Source of the DNA: Roseicyclus sp.
GTDB taxonomy: Bacteria; Pseudomonadota; Alphaproteobacteria; Rhodobacterales; Rhodobacteraceae
Assembly: GCF_018402035.1 (NCBI RefSeq)
Contig: NZ_JAGYJN010000004.1
Span: 248,001 to 312,000 of the forward strand
Length of the DNA stretch: 64,000 nucleotides
Reading direction: 5' to 3'
A model generated the notes under the pieces. That model saw only the letters and a list, made by a program, of their open reading frames with translations, was not told the DNA's origin and made no database searches. The translations under genes were made by a program, and so were the position numbers. Shown here piece after piece: positions 33,339 through 45,048 of this stretch (positions are counted from its first letter, which is position 1; every line of letters starts with the position of its first letter).

Positions 33339-34634
33339 TCAGCGGTTCTCGATCTCGACATAGTCGCGCAGCGTCTCGCCCATATAAAGCTGACGCGGGC
33401 GGCCGATCTTCATCGCGGGATCGGCAAGCTGTTCTTTCCACTGCGAAATCCAGCCGACCGTGCGCGAGACGGCGAAGATCGGCGTGAACATCGCGGTGGG
33501 GAAACCCATCGCCTCGAGGATGATGCCGGAATAGAAATCGACATTTGGGAAGAGCTTTTTTTCGATGAAATACTCGTCTTGCACCGCGATACGCTCCAAC
33601 TCCTTGGCGATCTGGAGGAGCGGGTTGTTTTCCACGCCCAAGAGATCGAGCACCTCATCGGCGGATTTCTTCATCACCGTCGCGCGGGGGTCGAAGTTTT
33701 TATAGACGCGGTGACCAAAGCCCATCAGGCGGAAGGGGTCGTTCTTGTCCTTGGCGCGCGCGATGAATTCGGGGATGCGCGCGGGATGGCCGATTTCCTT
33801 GAGCATCTCGAGGCAGGCTTGGTTGGCACCGCCATGGGCCGGACCCCAAAGGCAGGCGATGCCAGCGGCGATACAGGCGAAGGGATTGGCACCTGAGGAA
33901 GAGGCCAGACGCACCGTCGAGGTGGAGGCGTTTTGCTCATGGTCAGCATGCAGCGTGAAGATGCGGTCCATCGCGCGGGCCAGAACCGGGTCGACGACGT
34001 AATCCTCGGCAGGCACCGCAAAGCACATGCGCAGGAAATTCGAGGCGTAATCCAGATCGTTGCGCGGATAAACGAAGGGCTGACCGATCGAATATTTATA
34101 GGCCATGGCCGCGATAGTCGGCATCTTGGCGATCAGGCGGTGGGATGCGATCTCGCGCTGGTGGGCGTCGTTGATGTCGGTGCTGTCGTGATAGAAGGCC
34201 GACATGGCGCCCACGACGCCGACCATGGTGGCCATCGGATGCGCATCGCGGCGGAAGCCACGGAAGAAATTGTGCATCTGTTCGTGGATCATCGTGTGAC
34301 GCGTGATCGTGGTTTCGAACTTTTCCAGCTCGGCTGCCGAGGGCAGTTCGCCGTAAAGCAGCAGGTAGCAAACCTCGAGGTAATGGGATTTCTCGGCCAG
34401 CTGGTCGATGGGATAGCCGCGGTGCATCAACTCGCCCTTGTCACCATCGATGAAAGTGATGGCGCTGTCGCAGGCAGAGGTCGAGGTGAAGCCCGGATCA
34501 TGGGTGAACACGCCCGCTTGCGCATAGAGCTTGGTGATGTCGATGACATCGGGCCCAGCGGTCGGCGAGTGGATCGGCAATTCATAGGTCTTGCCATCGA
34601 TCGTCAGGCTGGCGGTGCGTGTCGGATGTGCCAT
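33339..34634 (-). CDS. gltA: Citrate synthase
   Basis: [53 protein letters not shown]...[14 protein letters not shown]. Confidence 0.97.
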   Translation of the reverse strand: MAHPTRTASLTIDGKTYELPIHSPTAGPDVIDITKLYAQAGVFTHDPGFTSTSACDSAITFIDGDKGELMHRGYPIDQLAEKSHYLEVCYLLLYGELPSAAELEKFETTITRHTMIHEQMHNFFRGFRRDAHPMATMVGVVGAMSAFYHDSTDINDAHQREIASHRLIAKMPTIAAMAYKYSIGQPFVYPRNDLDYASNFLRMCFAVPAEDYVVDPVLARAMDRIFTLHADHEQNASTSTVRLASSSGANPFACIAAGIACLWGPAHGGANQACLEMLKEIGHPARIPEFIARAKDKNDPFRLMGFGHRVYKNFDPRATVMKKSADEVLDLLGVENNPLLQIAKELERIAVQDEYFIEKKLFPNVDFYSGIILEAMGFPTAMFTPIFAVSRTVGWISQWKEQLADPAMKIGRPRQLYMGETLRDYVEIENR

Positions 34635-34742
34635 GGTCGTCCCCTTTTCATCGTGGCCGGGCGCAGACCAACGGGCCGCACACGGAGAAATCGGATGCCG
34701 ATCTTGCGAACGGTCCCCTTTGGTCTTGTGCCGCCCGCCGAT

Positions 34743-36158
34743 TTAGCCGTCGCGGGTGGCTGCCTCGGTCAGCCGTGCAAGGGTTTCCTCGCGGCCGATG
34801 ACGAGCATCATGTCGAAGACGCTGGGCGTTACGCTGCGCCCGGCAAGGGCGGCCCTGAGCGGGCCTGCGAGCTTGCCGAATTTGAGCCCATGCGCCTCGG
34901 CACCTTGGGCGAGCGTCGTCTCTAGCGTGTCACGTTCCCAGCTAGCATTCTGCAACTGCGACGTCAATTCAAGCAGTATACCACGGGATACCGGGTCGAG
35001 ATGGGCCGCCGCCGCCGCATCGGGGATAATGGGGCGCGCAGCCAATGCAAATTGGCCTTTTTCCAAAATCTCGGGCAAGGATTTCGCCCGATCCTTGAGG
35101 CAATACATCGCATGGGCGAGCAGATCATGCTGCGCTTGCGAAAGGGCGGGCTGGCCGGTGAGGGCAAGATAGCCCGTGATCTCATCCATCAGCGCGCTGT
35201 CATCCATCTGGGCGATATGCCAGCCCGCGACGCTTTCGAGTTTCTTCAGGTCAAGACGGGCAGGCGCGCGCCCGATCCCGCCCAGATCGAACCATGCCAG
35301 CGCTTGGGCGTCGGTGAACAGCTCGTCGTCGCCATGGCTCCAACCCAGCCTTGTCAGGTAGTTGCGCATCGCCGCTGCGGGCACGCCCATTTCGGCATAT
35401 TCCATCACCCCGGTCGCGCCGTGGCGCTTGGACAGTTTCTTGCCATCGGGGCCGTGGATGAGCGGGATATGCGCCCAAACCGGCTCGGCCCAGCCCATGG
35501 CGCGGTAAATCTGCGCTTGGCGCGCGGCATTGTTGAGATGGTCATCGCCCCGGATCACATGGGTGACACCCATGTCGACATCATCGACCACCACGGCCAG
35601 CATATAGGTGGGCGTGCCATCCGAGCGCAGCATGACCATATCGTCGAGCTGGTCGTTGCGGAAGGTGACCGTACCCTGCACCGCATCGTTGATCACCGTC
35701 TCACCGTCGCGCGGCGCCTTGAGGCGGATTGCAAAAGGCGCATCGGGGTGCGTGGCGTCAGCGGCGTCGCGCCATGGGCTATGATAAAGGGTCGAGCGCC
35801 CCGCGGCGCGGGCTGCCTCACGAAAGGCTTCGATCTCGTCTTGGGGGGCGAAGCATTTATAGGCATGGCCGCGGGCCAGCATCTCATGGGCGACCTCGGC
35901 ATGGCGGGGGACGCGGGCGAATTGGCTGACGGCCTCACCATCCCAATCAAGCCCAAGCCAGCGCATGCCGTCGAGAATGGCCTCGGTCGCCTCAGGGGTC
36001 GAGCGGGCGCGGTCGGTATCTTCGATCCGGAGCAGGAATCGGCCACCGCGCGCGCGGGCATAAAGCCAGTTGAACAGCGCGGTGCGCGCGGTGCCGATAT
36101 GCATGATGCCCGTGGGCGAGGGGGCGATGCGGGTCACGATCTGTTGCGGCTGGGCCAT
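34743..36158 (-). CDS. gltX: Glutamate--tRNA ligase
   Basis: [46 protein letters not shown]...[15 protein letters not shown]. Confidence 0.97.
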   Translation of the reverse strand: MAQPQQIVTRIAPSPTGIMHIGTARTALFNWLYARARGGRFLLRIEDTDRARSTPEATEAILDGMRWLGLDWDGEAVSQFARVPRHAEVAHEMLARGHAYKCFAPQDEIEAFREAARAAGRSTLYHSPWRDAADATHPDAPFAIRLKAPRDGETVINDAVQGTVTFRNDQLDDMVMLRSDGTPTYMLAVVVDDVDMGVTHVIRGDDHLNNAARQAQIYRAMGWAEPVWAHIPLIHGPDGKKLSKRHGATGVMEYAEMGVPAAAMRNYLTRLGWSHGDDELFTDAQALAWFDLGGIGRAPARLDLKKLESVAGWHIAQMDDSALMDEITGYLALTGQPALSQAQHDLLAHAMYCLKDRAKSLPEILEKGQFALAARPIIPDAAAAAHLDPVSRGILLELTSQLQNASWERDTLETTLAQGAEAHGLKFGKLAGPLRAALAGRSVTPSVFDMMLVIGREETLARLTEAATRDG

Positions 36159-36223
36159 CTTGTTCCTTTTCGCGCCTGACGCGGGCTTGCAGGGCCGCGC
36201 ATGGCGTTAACCAGTTGGAAACC

Positions 36224-38467
36224 ATGTCGGGGCTAGGCTCGGGCACGGGTTTACGCATCACAAGGGGCGCTGACAAGGCGGTGACCGATCTGGGCGATAT
36301 CGCGCCCCCGCAGCGGTGGGGGCCATGGGCCGTTGCGCGCGCCTTGGGCGGGCTATCGGTGGGCTGGGCCGGGCAGCGCGGGGCCTTGATGCCGTGGTCG
36401 GCGGTCATGCTGGGGCTTGGCGTCGCCCTCTACTTTGCCCTGCCGTGGGAGCCAAGCCGCGCAGGTTTTGCCGCCACGGCCCTTGTCATGATCTTGGCGG
36501 TGGCAAGCGCGATCCGCTGGCGGGCAGGGATCGGGCCGCTTTTTGTCGGCGTGGCGATGATGGCCTTGGGTGTGCTGGCGGCGGGTTATCGCAGCCATAG
36601 CTTGGCCCAGCCGGTGCTCACCTTTCGCTACTATGGCCCGATCGAGGGGCGGGTGGTCGGCATCGACCGCTCTAGCACGGACGCCGTGCGGCTGACGCTC
36701 GATCAGGTCAGGCTTGATGATCTGCCGCCTGCGCGCACGCCCCATCGCGTACGCGTCTCGCTCCATGGTGATGCCGGTGCAAAGGCCCCGCCGCCCGGTG
36801 CGGTCATCATGCTGACCGGCCATCTCTCGGCCCCCGCCGGTGCGGCCGAACCGGGCGGCTTTGATTTTCAGCATTATGCGTATTTCCTGTCGCTGGGTGG
36901 TGTTGGCTATACCCGCAGCCCGGTGGTGCTTTTGGCGCGGCCTGATCCGACCGAGGGGCGGCTTTTTGCCTTGCGCATGCGGATCTCGGCCGAAATCCAG
37001 ATGCGGATCGCGGGTCAACCGGGGGCTTTTGCCGCCGCTGTGCTGACCGGGGATCGCTCGGGGCTGGAGGCGGGGCCGACACAGGCGATGCGGGACGCCA
37101 ATATCGCCCATCTCTTGGCCATTTCCGGGCTGCATATGGGGCTATTGACGGGTTTTGTGTACGCCGCATTGCGTTTTCTCTTGGCGTTGATCCCGGTTCT
37201 GGCGCTGCGTTATCCGATCCGCAAATGGGCGGCCTTGGGCGCGCTATGTGTGGGCGCGTTCTATCTTGCGCTTTCGGGGGGGAATGTCGCGACGGAACGC
37301 GCCTTTATCCAAGTGGCGGTGATGTTTGCGGCCGTGATGCTGGACAGGCGCGCGATCACCATGCGGTCGGTCGCGATGGCCGCAATCGTGGTGCTGCTCA
37401 ACCGGCCCGAAACGCTGTTGTCACCGGGGTTTCAGATGTCATTTGCTGCAACAGCGGCCCTTGTCGGTGCTTTTGCAGCGTTGCGTGGCTGGCCCACAGG
37501 CATGGCTGTGCCGAGCTGGGCAAAGGGGGCTTTTGCGGTGGTCGTATCCTCCGTCGTGGCGGGGGCGGCAACGGCCCCTTTTGCGGCGGCGCATTTCAAC
37601 CAGATTGCCGCCTATGGGCTGATCGCAAATCTGCTGAGCGTGCCGGTGATGGGCAGCATCATCATGCCCGGCGCGGTGATCGCGGCCTTGCTGACGCCCA
37701 TTGGTCTGGCGGCCCCGGTTTGGGCAGTGTTGGAGTGGGGGTTGATCTGGATCTTGGCCGTGGCCGAGGTGATCGCCGCATGGCCCGGTGCGGTGCGCCC
37801 GGTGCAGACGCCGCCGGTTTGGATGTTGGGGGCGGTCACGCTGGCCGCGATATGGGTCTTGTTGTGGCAGGGGCCATTGCGTTGGCTGGGCGTTTTGCCA
37901 TTGGCCATGGCGCTTGGCCTGTGGAACAGCGCGGCGCGGCCTGCCATCTTGATCGCGGATACGGGCGGTCTGGTCGGCGTCATGGCCGACGGCGCGCGTG
38001 CGCTCAGCCGGGCGCGCGGCGATGGCTTCGTGGCCGGTGTCTGGCTTGAGAATGATGGTGACCGCGCAGACCAAGCCGCCGCTGCCGCCCGCCCGCTCTG
38101 GCAGGCAGAGGGCGAGGGGATGGCGGCCCAGATCGACGGGCTGCGCCTATGGCATGGTTCGGGCCAGCGCGCGCTTGCCCAAGCGCAAAGCGCCTGCGCC
38201 AACTACGATATTGTCATCCTTGGCCAACCCGCCCCTGCAGCACTGACCCACGCGCGGGTGGAACTGGCACCGCCGTATCACGCGGGCCAAGCCCTGTTGC
38301 CGCTGTCGGATGCGCATTGCCTGCTTTTCGATGGGCCAAGCCTTGCCTTGTCGGGCGCGCTGGCGCTCACGCCGGCCGAGGGGGCGGTGATCGTCACCAG
38401 CGCAGCCATGGGCCAAGGTGCGCGACCTTGGTCACCGCCCACACGGCAGGGCGCGCGCGCTCAATAG
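36224..38467 (+). CDS. comEC: ComEC/Rec2 family competence protein
   Basis: [51 protein letters not shown]...[28 protein letters not shown]. Confidence 0.93.
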   Translation: MSGLGSGTGLRITRGADKAVTDLGDIAPPQRWGPWAVARALGGLSVGWAGQRGALMPWSAVMLGLGVALYFALPWEPSRAGFAATALVMILAVASAIRWRAGIGPLFVGVAMMALGVLAAGYRSHSLAQPVLTFRYYGPIEGRVVGIDRSSTDAVRLTLDQVRLDDLPPARTPHRVRVSLHGDAGAKAPPPGAVIMLTGHLSAPAGAAEPGGFDFQHYAYFLSLGGVGYTRSPVVLLARPDPTEGRLFALRMRISAEIQMRIAGQPGAFAAAVLTGDRSGLEAGPTQAMRDANIAHLLAISGLHMGLLTGFVYAALRFLLALIPVLALRYPIRKWAALGALCVGAFYLALSGGNVATERAFIQVAVMFAAVMLDRRAITMRSVAMAAIVVLLNRPETLLSPGFQMSFAATAALVGAFAALRGWPTGMAVPSWAKGAFAVVVSSVVAGAATAPFAAAHFNQIAAYGLIANLLSVPVMGSIIMPGAVIAALLTPIGLAAPVWAVLEWGLIWILAVAEVIAAWPGAVRPVQTPPVWMLGAVTLAAIWVLLWQGPLRWLGVLPLAMALGLWNSAARPAILIADTGGLVGVMADGARALSRARGDGFVAGVWLENDGDRADQAAAAARPLWQAEGEGMAAQIDGLRLWHGSGQRALAQAQSACANYDIVILGQPAPAALTHARVELAPPYHAGQALLPLSDAHCLLFDGPSLALSGALALTPAEGAVIVTSAAMGQGARPWSPPTRQGARAQ

Positions 38468-39144
38468 CTGCGGATCAGACCGACAAGCTTGCCCTGCACG
38501 CTGACCTGATCCTCGCGGAAAACGCGGGTTTCATAGGCGGGATTTGCCGCCTCTAGCGCGATCATGCCTGCCTTGCGGCGGAGCCGCTTCAGCGTCGCCT
38601 CGTGACCTTCGACAAGGGCCACGACGATATCGCCATTCTGCGCCACCGCACCATCCTCGATCACGACGATATCACCATCATTGATCCCCGCCTCGATCAT
38701 CGAGTCGCCCTTGACCTCGAGCGCGTAATGGTTGCGCCCCGTGCGTAGCATTTGCTGGGGGACCGCGACATGGCTTGCCACCTCCGAGATCGCCTCGATG
38801 GGAGTGCCTGCGGCAATGCGGCCCATGACCGGCAATTCCATAGCGGCGGCTGTGACCGGCATGGCGCCACGGGGCGGATCGACCCGGTCACCCTTGATCA
38901 CGCGGGGCGCAAAGCCCGATTTTTCCATCGCCTCGGGCATTTTGAGGATTTCGACCGCGCGCGCGCGATGGGCCAAGCGCCGGATAAAGCCGCGCTCCTC
39001 CAAAGCGGTGATCAGCCGGTGAATGCCCGATTTCGAGCGCAGATCCAGCGCATCTTTCATCTCGTCGAAAGAAGGGGGGACACCGTCGCGCTGCACGCGC
39101 GCATGGATGAATTCCAAAAGATCACGCTGCTTGCGGGTCAGCAT
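38461..39144 (-). CDS. lexA: LexA repressor
   Basis: [66 protein letters not shown]...[18 protein letters not shown]. Confidence 0.97.
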   Translation of the reverse strand: MLTRKQRDLLEFIHARVQRDGVPPSFDEMKDALDLRSKSGIHRLITALEERGFIRRLAHRARAVEILKMPEAMEKSGFAPRVIKGDRVDPPRGAMPVTAAAMELPVMGRIAAGTPIEAISEVASHVAVPQQMLRTGRNHYALEVKGDSMIEAGINDGDIVVIEDGAVAQNGDIVVALVEGHEATLKRLRRKAGMIALEAANPAYETRVFREDQVSVQGKLVGLIRSY

Positions 39145-39190
39145 CGGCTCATACTCCTCGCTTGGGTGATGCGGCGCGTGCCGCGACCAT

Positions 39191-39216
39191 GTTCGGTTTA
39201 TGTTCTACCCCTGTTC
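39191..39216. promoter_or_regulatory. Tandem LexA boxes GTTC-N7-GTTC-N7-GTTC
   Basis: GTTCggtttatGTTCtacccctGTTC, 47 nt upstream of the lexA start; matches the alphaproteobacterial LexA box GTTCN7GTTC twice. Confidence 0.85.
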
Positions 39217-39234
39217 CCGCTCCGTGTCAACGAA

Positions 39235-40434
39235 TCACGGATAGGATGTGCCAAGCGGGATATGTTCGACCAAATCGCCAGCCGCGCGCGGCCCGTCATT
39301 GGCCGGGCGCACGAGCAAGGCCGTGGCCCCCGACAAGAGCGATAGCCGCGCGGAATCCTGACTATCAAAGGGGGTGATGCGCGGATAATCTGCACCATCC
39401 ACGATCTGGGCGCGCATGTAATGGGCGCGCGGTCCATTGGCGGGCATATCGCAGCCCAGTCGCGCCAGCGGATAGGTATCGGCGCGCGGGGGCAAGCCCT
39501 GCATCGCGCGCAGCATGGGGAGCATGAAAATCATCCCGCAAACCATGGCTGAAACGGGATTTCCCGGCAGACCCAGCATGGGCGTATCACCCAATCGCCC
39601 CGCCATCAGCGGTTTGCCCGGCCGCATCGCGACCTTGTAGAAGGCCTGTTCCATCCCCAGTTCGGCGGCGACCCCGGCCACAAGGTCGTGATCGCCGACC
39701 GAGGCGCCGCCGATGGTCACGATCAGATCGGCACCGGCCGCCAATCCGAAAACCTGCTTTAGGCTGTCGCGATTATCACGCGCGATGGGCAAGATCCGCG
39801 CGCGCCCACCTTCGGCTTCGATCATCGCTTTCAGCCCATAGCTGTTGGAGGTGATGATCTGATCGGCACCCGGCGCTTGGCCGGGGCTGACCAATTCATC
39901 CCCTGTTGCAATCAGCGCCACCTCGGGTTTGCGAAAGACGCTTAGCCGCGGCGCATTCATCGCGGCGCAAAGCGCGATATCGCCGGGCGATAATCGGCGC
40001 GGGGCGAGCAGCCTGTCGCCGATGCGAAAATCGCCACCTGCGGGGCGGATATTGTCGCCGGGTTCGAGGGTGTTGCCCAAAACGATCATCTCGCCCGTGG
40101 CGGTGACATCTTCTTGGATCACAATACAATCGGCCCCATCGGGCAGGGGCGCGCCGGTGAAGATGCGCACAGCCTGACCCGGTGCGACCCGGCCTTGCCA
40201 AGCCCGGCCTGCGGGGGCGCTGCCCACCACGCGCAGCTGGGCGCCGGGCAGGCGGTCATCCATCCGCATCGCATAGCCATCCATCGCCGAGGCGGCGAAA
40301 GGTGGCTGATCGCGCAGCGCAATCACATCGCGGGCCAAGACGCGGCCCCCGGCCATCTCAAGCGCGACCTGCTCATGGGCCAAGGGCTGGACCAAGGCCA
40401 AACAGGCCGCACGTGCCGCCGCGACCGAGATCAT
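39235..40434 (-). CDS. moeA: Molybdopterin molybdenumtransferase
   Basis: MISVAAARAACLALVQPLAHEQVALEMAGGRVLARDVIALRDQPPFAASAMDGYAMR...TIGGASVGDHDLV...GLPGNPVSAMV. Confidence 0.96.
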   Translation of the reverse strand: MISVAAARAACLALVQPLAHEQVALEMAGGRVLARDVIALRDQPPFAASAMDGYAMRMDDRLPGAQLRVVGSAPAGRAWQGRVAPGQAVRIFTGAPLPDGADCIVIQEDVTATGEMIVLGNTLEPGDNIRPAGGDFRIGDRLLAPRRLSPGDIALCAAMNAPRLSVFRKPEVALIATGDELVSPGQAPGADQIITSNSYGLKAMIEAEGGRARILPIARDNRDSLKQVFGLAAGADLIVTIGGASVGDHDLVAGVAAELGMEQAFYKVAMRPGKPLMAGRLGDTPMLGLPGNPVSAMVCGMIFMLPMLRAMQGLPPRADTYPLARLGCDMPANGPRAHYMRAQIVDGADYPRITPFDSQDSARLSLLSGATALLVRPANDGPRAAGDLVEHIPLGTSYP

Positions 40435-40520
40435 GCGGCACACCCTTTTTTCGCGTCACCTTTCCGCAAATACGCCGCCCGCTCGCGCCACGCCCGCATG
40501 CGTGCACCGCGAGGTGCCAT

Positions 40521-40544
40521 GCGATTATTCGTACGAATAATCGC
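40521..40544. repeat. Perfect 24-bp palindrome GCGATTATTCGTACGAATAATCGC (copy 2)
   Basis: Identical to 30693-30716; 6 nt downstream of the moaC stop codon. Confidence 0.95.
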
Positions 40545-40549
40545 AGCCA

Positions 40550-41029
40550 TCATTGCGCGGCCTCGAAGCGACCGGATTTGCCGCCATCTTTCAACACCAC
40601 GCGGATGCCGCCGATCTCGATGGTTTTCTCGGCGGCTTTGAGCATGTCATGCACCGTCAACGCTGCAACCGACACGGCCGTCAGCGCCTCCATCTCGACA
40701 CCTGTCTGGCCGGTCGTCTTGACGGTCGCGGTGATGCGAACGCCCGGCAAATCGGCGTCAGGCACCAGATCAAGTGTGACCTTGGTGATCGCCAGCGGAT
40801 GGCAAAGCGGGATCAGTTCAGCGGTTTTCTTGGCCCCCATGATGCCCGCCAGCCGCGCGATGCCCAAGACATCGCCCTTTTTCGCCGTACCCGCCGTGAC
40901 CAGCGCCAAGGTCTCTGGGCGCATGCGCACCCAACCCTCGGCCACAGCCACGCGGTCGGTGACGGGTTTGTCCGAGACATCGACCATATGGGCTTGGCCT
41001 GCGGCGTCGAAATGGGTCAACTCGGCCAT
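40550..41029 (-). CDS. moaC: Cyclic pyranopterin monophosphate synthase MoaC
   Basis: [33 protein letters not shown]...[18 protein letters not shown]...[23 protein letters not shown]. Confidence 0.97.
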   Translation of the reverse strand: MAELTHFDAAGQAHMVDVSDKPVTDRVAVAEGWVRMRPETLALVTAGTAKKGDVLGIARLAGIMGAKKTAELIPLCHPLAITKVTLDLVPDADLPGVRITATVKTTGQTGVEMEALTAVSVAALTVHDMLKAAEKTIEIGGIRVVLKDGGKSGRFEAAQ

Positions 41030-41032
41030 CGC

Positions 41033-41833
41033 TTACACCCCCAAAGGATCGGCCAAGATCGCGGCCGTGGCGGCCGTCACATCGGCCTGTCGCATTAAGC
41101 TTTCCCCGATCAAGAACGAGCGCGCGCCTGTGCGCGCCATCCGCGCCAGATCGGCGGGGGTGAACAACCCCGATTCCGAGATCACCATGCGGTCGCGTGG
41201 CACCCGTTGGGCCAGCCGCTCGGTCGTGGCAAGATCGGTGACAAAGGTGTTGAGATCGCGGTTGTTGATCCCGATCAGCGAACTTTTGAGGGCAAGCGCG
41301 CGGTCAAGCTCGGCGTCGTCATGCACCTCGATCAGCGCGTCCATCCCCCAATGGGCGGCGGCATCCTCTAGCTCGGCGGCCTGCCCATCGCTGACCGAGG
41401 CCATGATGATCAAGATGCAATCGGCCCCCCAAGCGCGCGCCTCGGCCACTTGATAGGTGTCATAAAGAAAATCCTTGCGCAGGCAGGGCAAGCCCGAGGC
41501 CGCACGCGCCCGGCTGAGGTATTCGGGCTTTCCCTGAAAGCTCGGCGTGTCGGTCAAGACCGACAGGCAAGTCGCGCCACCCGCCTCATAGGCTTTGGCC
41601 AGCACGGGCGGGTCGAAATCGGCGCGGATCAGCCCCTTGGAGGGGCTGGCCTTCTTGATCTCGGCAATCAGCCCGTATCCGCTTTGCTCTGCTTGACGAA
41701 GCGCGCCACCAAAGGGGCGGACGCGGGGGGCGGCATGGGCGGCCTCTTCGACCTGCGACAATGGGCGGGCCGCTTTGGCGGCGGCGATCTCGTCAAGCTT
41801 ATAGGCTTTGATCTTGTCCAGAATGGTCGCCAT
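41033..41833 (-). CDS. trpC: Indole-3-glycerol phosphate synthase
   Basis: [21 protein letters not shown]...[31 protein letters not shown]...IGINNRDL. Confidence 0.97.
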   Translation of the reverse strand: MATILDKIKAYKLDEIAAAKAARPLSQVEEAAHAAPRVRPFGGALRQAEQSGYGLIAEIKKASPSKGLIRADFDPPVLAKAYEAGGATCLSVLTDTPSFQGKPEYLSRARAASGLPCLRKDFLYDTYQVAEARAWGADCILIIMASVSDGQAAELEDAAAHWGMDALIEVHDDAELDRALALKSSLIGINNRDLNTFVTDLATTERLAQRVPRDRMVISESGLFTPADLARMARTGARSFLIGESLMRQADVTAATAAILADPLGV

Positions 41834-41838
41834 GATCC

Positions 41839-42855
41839 TCAGGCCCCTTGTGTAATGGCGGCAAGCTTTTCGACCGCGCGTTTGGCGGCCCCGCTGTCGA
41901 GGCTTTGGCGCGCAATCTCGACGCCCGCTTTCAGATCATCCGCGCGCTCGGCCACGACCAAGGCGGCGGCCGCATTGAGCAGCACCGCGTCACGGTAAGC
42001 CCCCGGCGCGCCATCGAGAAGCGCGCGCAAGGCTTGCGCATTCTCAGCCGGTGTGCCGCCCAGAATATCGCGGAACGGATGGACGGGCAGGCCCGCCTCC
42101 TCTGGATGGACCTCGCGCGGTTTGATCTTGCCGTCTTTCAGCACCGCCACCGATGTGGTGCCGGAGATCGAGATCTCATCCGTTCCGTCCGACCCATGCA
42201 CAAGCCACGCAGCCTCAGACCCCAGCGCTTGCAGGGTTTCGGCCATCGGAAAGATCAGGTCGATGGCGAAAGCGCCGGTCAACTGCCGTTTGACGCCTGC
42301 GGGATTGGTCAGCGGCCCCAAGATGTTGAAGATCGTCTTTGATCCAAGCTCTTGGCGCACGGGCATGACATGTTTCATCGCCGGGTGATGCATCGGTGCC
42401 ATCATGAAACCGATCCCCGCCTCGGCAATGGCGCGCTCAACCACGGCGGGGGTGACCATCACATTGATGCCCAACTCTCCCAGCGCGTCCGCCGCCCCGG
42501 ATTTCGAGCTGAGATTGCGGTTGCCATGTTTGGCCACCGGCACGCCCGCACCCGCCACGACAAAGGCCGTGGCCGTCGAGATATTGAGCGTGCCCATCCC
42601 GTCGCCACCCGTGCCCACGATATCCATCGCCCCTGGGGGCGCGGTCACGGGGATGCAATTATCGCGCATCACTTGGGCAGCGGCGGCATATTCGGCCACA
42701 GATTCGCCGCGCGCGCGCATCGCCATCAACAGCCCGCCGATCTGGGCTGGGGTGGCGGTGCCTGCGAATAATTCCTCAAACGCCGCCTCGGCCTGTGCGC
42801 GCGACAACGGCCCTTCGGCGGCGGCATAGATCAGTGGCTTCATCGCGTCGCTCAT
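41839..42855 (-). CDS. trpD: Anthranilate phosphoribosyltransferase
   Basis: [51 protein letters not shown]. Confidence 0.97.
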   Translation of the reverse strand: MSDAMKPLIYAAAEGPLSRAQAEAAFEELFAGTATPAQIGGLLMAMRARGESVAEYAAAAQVMRDNCIPVTAPPGAMDIVGTGGDGMGTLNISTATAFVVAGAGVPVAKHGNRNLSSKSGAADALGELGINVMVTPAVVERAIAEAGIGFMMAPMHHPAMKHVMPVRQELGSKTIFNILGPLTNPAGVKRQLTGAFAIDLIFPMAETLQALGSEAAWLVHGSDGTDEISISGTTSVAVLKDGKIKPREVHPEEAGLPVHPFRDILGGTPAENAQALRALLDGAPGAYRDAVLLNAAAALVVAERADDLKAGVEIARQSLDSGAAKRAVEKLAAITQGA

Positions 42856-43439
42856 GCGGGGACCAATCCTTTTGCCATATCGAGGAAATTCTTCAGCATC
42901 GCATGCCCGTGCTGCGAGCGGATGCTTTCGGGGTGAAACTGTACCCCTTCGATGGGCAGGCTGCGATGGCGCAGCCCCATGATCGTGCCATCGGCCAGTT
43001 CCGCCGTCACCTCTAACTCTGCCGGAAGGCTGGGGCGATCAACAACCAGCGAATGATAGCGCGTAGCCAAAAGCGGCGAGGGCAGGCCTTTGAACATGCC
43101 TTTGCCTTGATGGAGGATCTCGCCCATCTTGCCATGCACAATTTCCGTGTGCCGCTGCACGCGTCCGCCGAAAGCCTCGCCAATCGTTTGATGCCCAAGG
43201 CACACGCCCAAGAGCGGCACGCCAGCACCGGCGGCGGCGCGTGTCAGGGGAAGGCAAATCCCCGCCTGCGCCGGATCGCAAGGTCCGGGCGAGAGCACGA
43301 TGGCCGAAGGCTTGAGCGCCATGGCTTCTTGCACCGTGATCTGGTCGTTGCGCACGACATGCGCCGCGGCCCCAAGCTCGCCCAGGTAATGGACGAGATT
43401 CCAGGTGAAGCTGTCGTAGTTGTCGATGAGCAGCAGCAT
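42852..43439 (-). CDS. trpG: Anthranilate/aminodeoxychorismate synthase glutamine amidotransferase subunit
   Basis: [24 protein letters not shown]...[12 protein letters not shown]...[17 protein letters not shown]...VQFHPESI. Confidence 0.96.
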   Translation of the reverse strand: MLLLIDNYDSFTWNLVHYLGELGAAAHVVRNDQITVQEAMALKPSAIVLSPGPCDPAQAGICLPLTRAAAGAGVPLLGVCLGHQTIGEAFGGRVQRHTEIVHGKMGEILHQGKGMFKGLPSPLLATRYHSLVVDRPSLPAELEVTAELADGTIMGLRHRSLPIEGVQFHPESIRSQHGHAMLKNFLDMAKGLVPA

Positions 43440-43596
43440 GGCTAAGCCTCGCAAGCGGGCGAAAAGGGGGTGAAGGCGGCGCGCCTCCGGGCTATACATG
43501 TTTCAAAGCCAGCGGGGGCGGTCAAGCGCAAGACAATCGTTGGCAAAACGGGCATCAGGGGCAATCGACGCGCCCCGCGGGGCGAAAGAGGGTGAT

Positions 43597-45012
43597 ATGG
43601 GTCGCGGTATTGTAGGTGGTTTGATCTGGGGCATGATCGTATCGGGCGTGATATTGGCGGCGGTCTCGCTCAGCTTGCCCTTGCCCGAGCGTGCAGAAAC
43701 CGGCCAACCGGCACCCACCGCTGCCAGTGATCCTGTTCCAGAACCGCAGCTTGCCCCCGTCCCAAGCGATGCGCCCGCGCCGCAAGCAAGCAGCACAGAT
43801 GCAATTCAAGCGCCCCAGATCGCGCCGCCAAAGGCCGACGAGGCCACCGCCGCACCTGTGAACATCACGCCGGAACCACCTGCGCCTGCCATCATGCCCG
43901 AGGTTGTGCCTGAACCAGCGCAGCTCTCGGCAACCCCGCCTGCCGATACGGTCGCAGCCCTCCTCGTGCCGCTCGAACCGCAGCTTTCGGCGCAAGCGCC
44001 CAGCATGCCCAGTCGTGATATGCAGGGCGAACAAGCCCTTTTGGTCCCTGTGCCAGAGGCGCTGATGACGCAGACCCAAGATGCCAGCCCCGCCGCCATC
44101 GATCATGCGCTGCCTATCGCCCCTGTCCCCGAGTTAGCACCCCTACCTGCGCCTATTGCGCAAGCAGCACCAAGGGGCTTGCCCAATCCCGCGCCGCTGC
44201 GCGTTTTGCCGCAAGTCGCACCGCCCATGGCGGCAACGCCTGATCCCATGGCACCGCCCGCAGCGCCCGAATTGCCGCCCCCCGCACCCAGCACAGACCT
44301 TGCGCCGCCCGCATCAGACACCGCAGTCAAAGGTGCCTTGGATCGCAATGCTGTGGCCTTTGAGGCCGATCCCGCCCGCCCGCTGATGTCGATCATCTTG
44401 ATCGACGATCCTAATGGCCCCCTGAGTGCAGAGGTTCTGGCCCAAATCACCTTTCCGATGAGTTTTGCCATCGATCCGCAACGACCCGATGCAGAGCTGC
44501 GCGCAAACCAACTGCGCGAGGCTGGTTTCGAGGTGCTGATTCTGGCCGCCGCCGCGATCCCTGAGGGCGCGCGCCCCAGCGATGTCGCCGTCTCGCTGGC
44601 CGCAGCCCAGCAGGTCATGCCGCAAGCCGTCGCCATGATCGACAGCCCAGACAGCCGGATACAGGCCGACCGCCCGGTGCTTGAGGCCGTGATCGCGGGC
44701 TTGGTCGATAGCGGCCATGGGTTTGTGGCATTCCCCCGCAACCTTAATGCGGCTGAACAAAGCGCGCGGCGTGACGGCGTGCCAGCGGCCACCGCCTTTC
44801 GGCTGCTCGATGATGCCGATCAAAGCGCCCCGGTGATCACACGCTATCTTGACCGCGCGTCCTTTGCCGCTGGCCAAGAGGGCGCGGTGATCGTGGTGGG
44901 GCAAAGCCGCCCTGACACCGTCACGGCTGTGTTTTCATGGGCGCTAGGCGGACGGGCCGAAGGGGTGATGCTTGCCCCTGTCTCGGCGGTCTTAAGGCGC
45001 GCGTCGCGCTGA
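43597..45012 (+). CDS. Divergent polysaccharide deacetylase (YibQ-like) with long Pro/Ala-rich linker
   Basis: N-terminal TM; Pro/Ala linker; LMSIILIDDPNGPLSAEVLAQITFPMSFAIDPQRPDA...GFVAFPRNLNAAEQSARRDGVPA. Confidence 0.85.
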   Translation: MGRGIVGGLIWGMIVSGVILAAVSLSLPLPERAETGQPAPTAASDPVPEPQLAPVPSDAPAPQASSTDAIQAPQIAPPKADEATAAPVNITPEPPAPAIMPEVVPEPAQLSATPPADTVAALLVPLEPQLSAQAPSMPSRDMQGEQALLVPVPEALMTQTQDASPAAIDHALPIAPVPELAPLPAPIAQAAPRGLPNPAPLRVLPQVAPPMAATPDPMAPPAAPELPPPAPSTDLAPPASDTAVKGALDRNAVAFEADPARPLMSIILIDDPNGPLSAEVLAQITFPMSFAIDPQRPDAELRANQLREAGFEVLILAAAAIPEGARPSDVAVSLAAAQQVMPQAVAMIDSPDSRIQADRPVLEAVIAGLVDSGHGFVAFPRNLNAAEQSARRDGVPAATAFRLLDDADQSAPVITRYLDRASFAAGQEGAVIVVGQSRPDTVTAVFSWALGGRAEGVMLAPVSAVLRRASR

Positions 45013-45048
45013 CGCGCAGGCGTAAGAAAACTGCAGTTTTTCGCCGCC

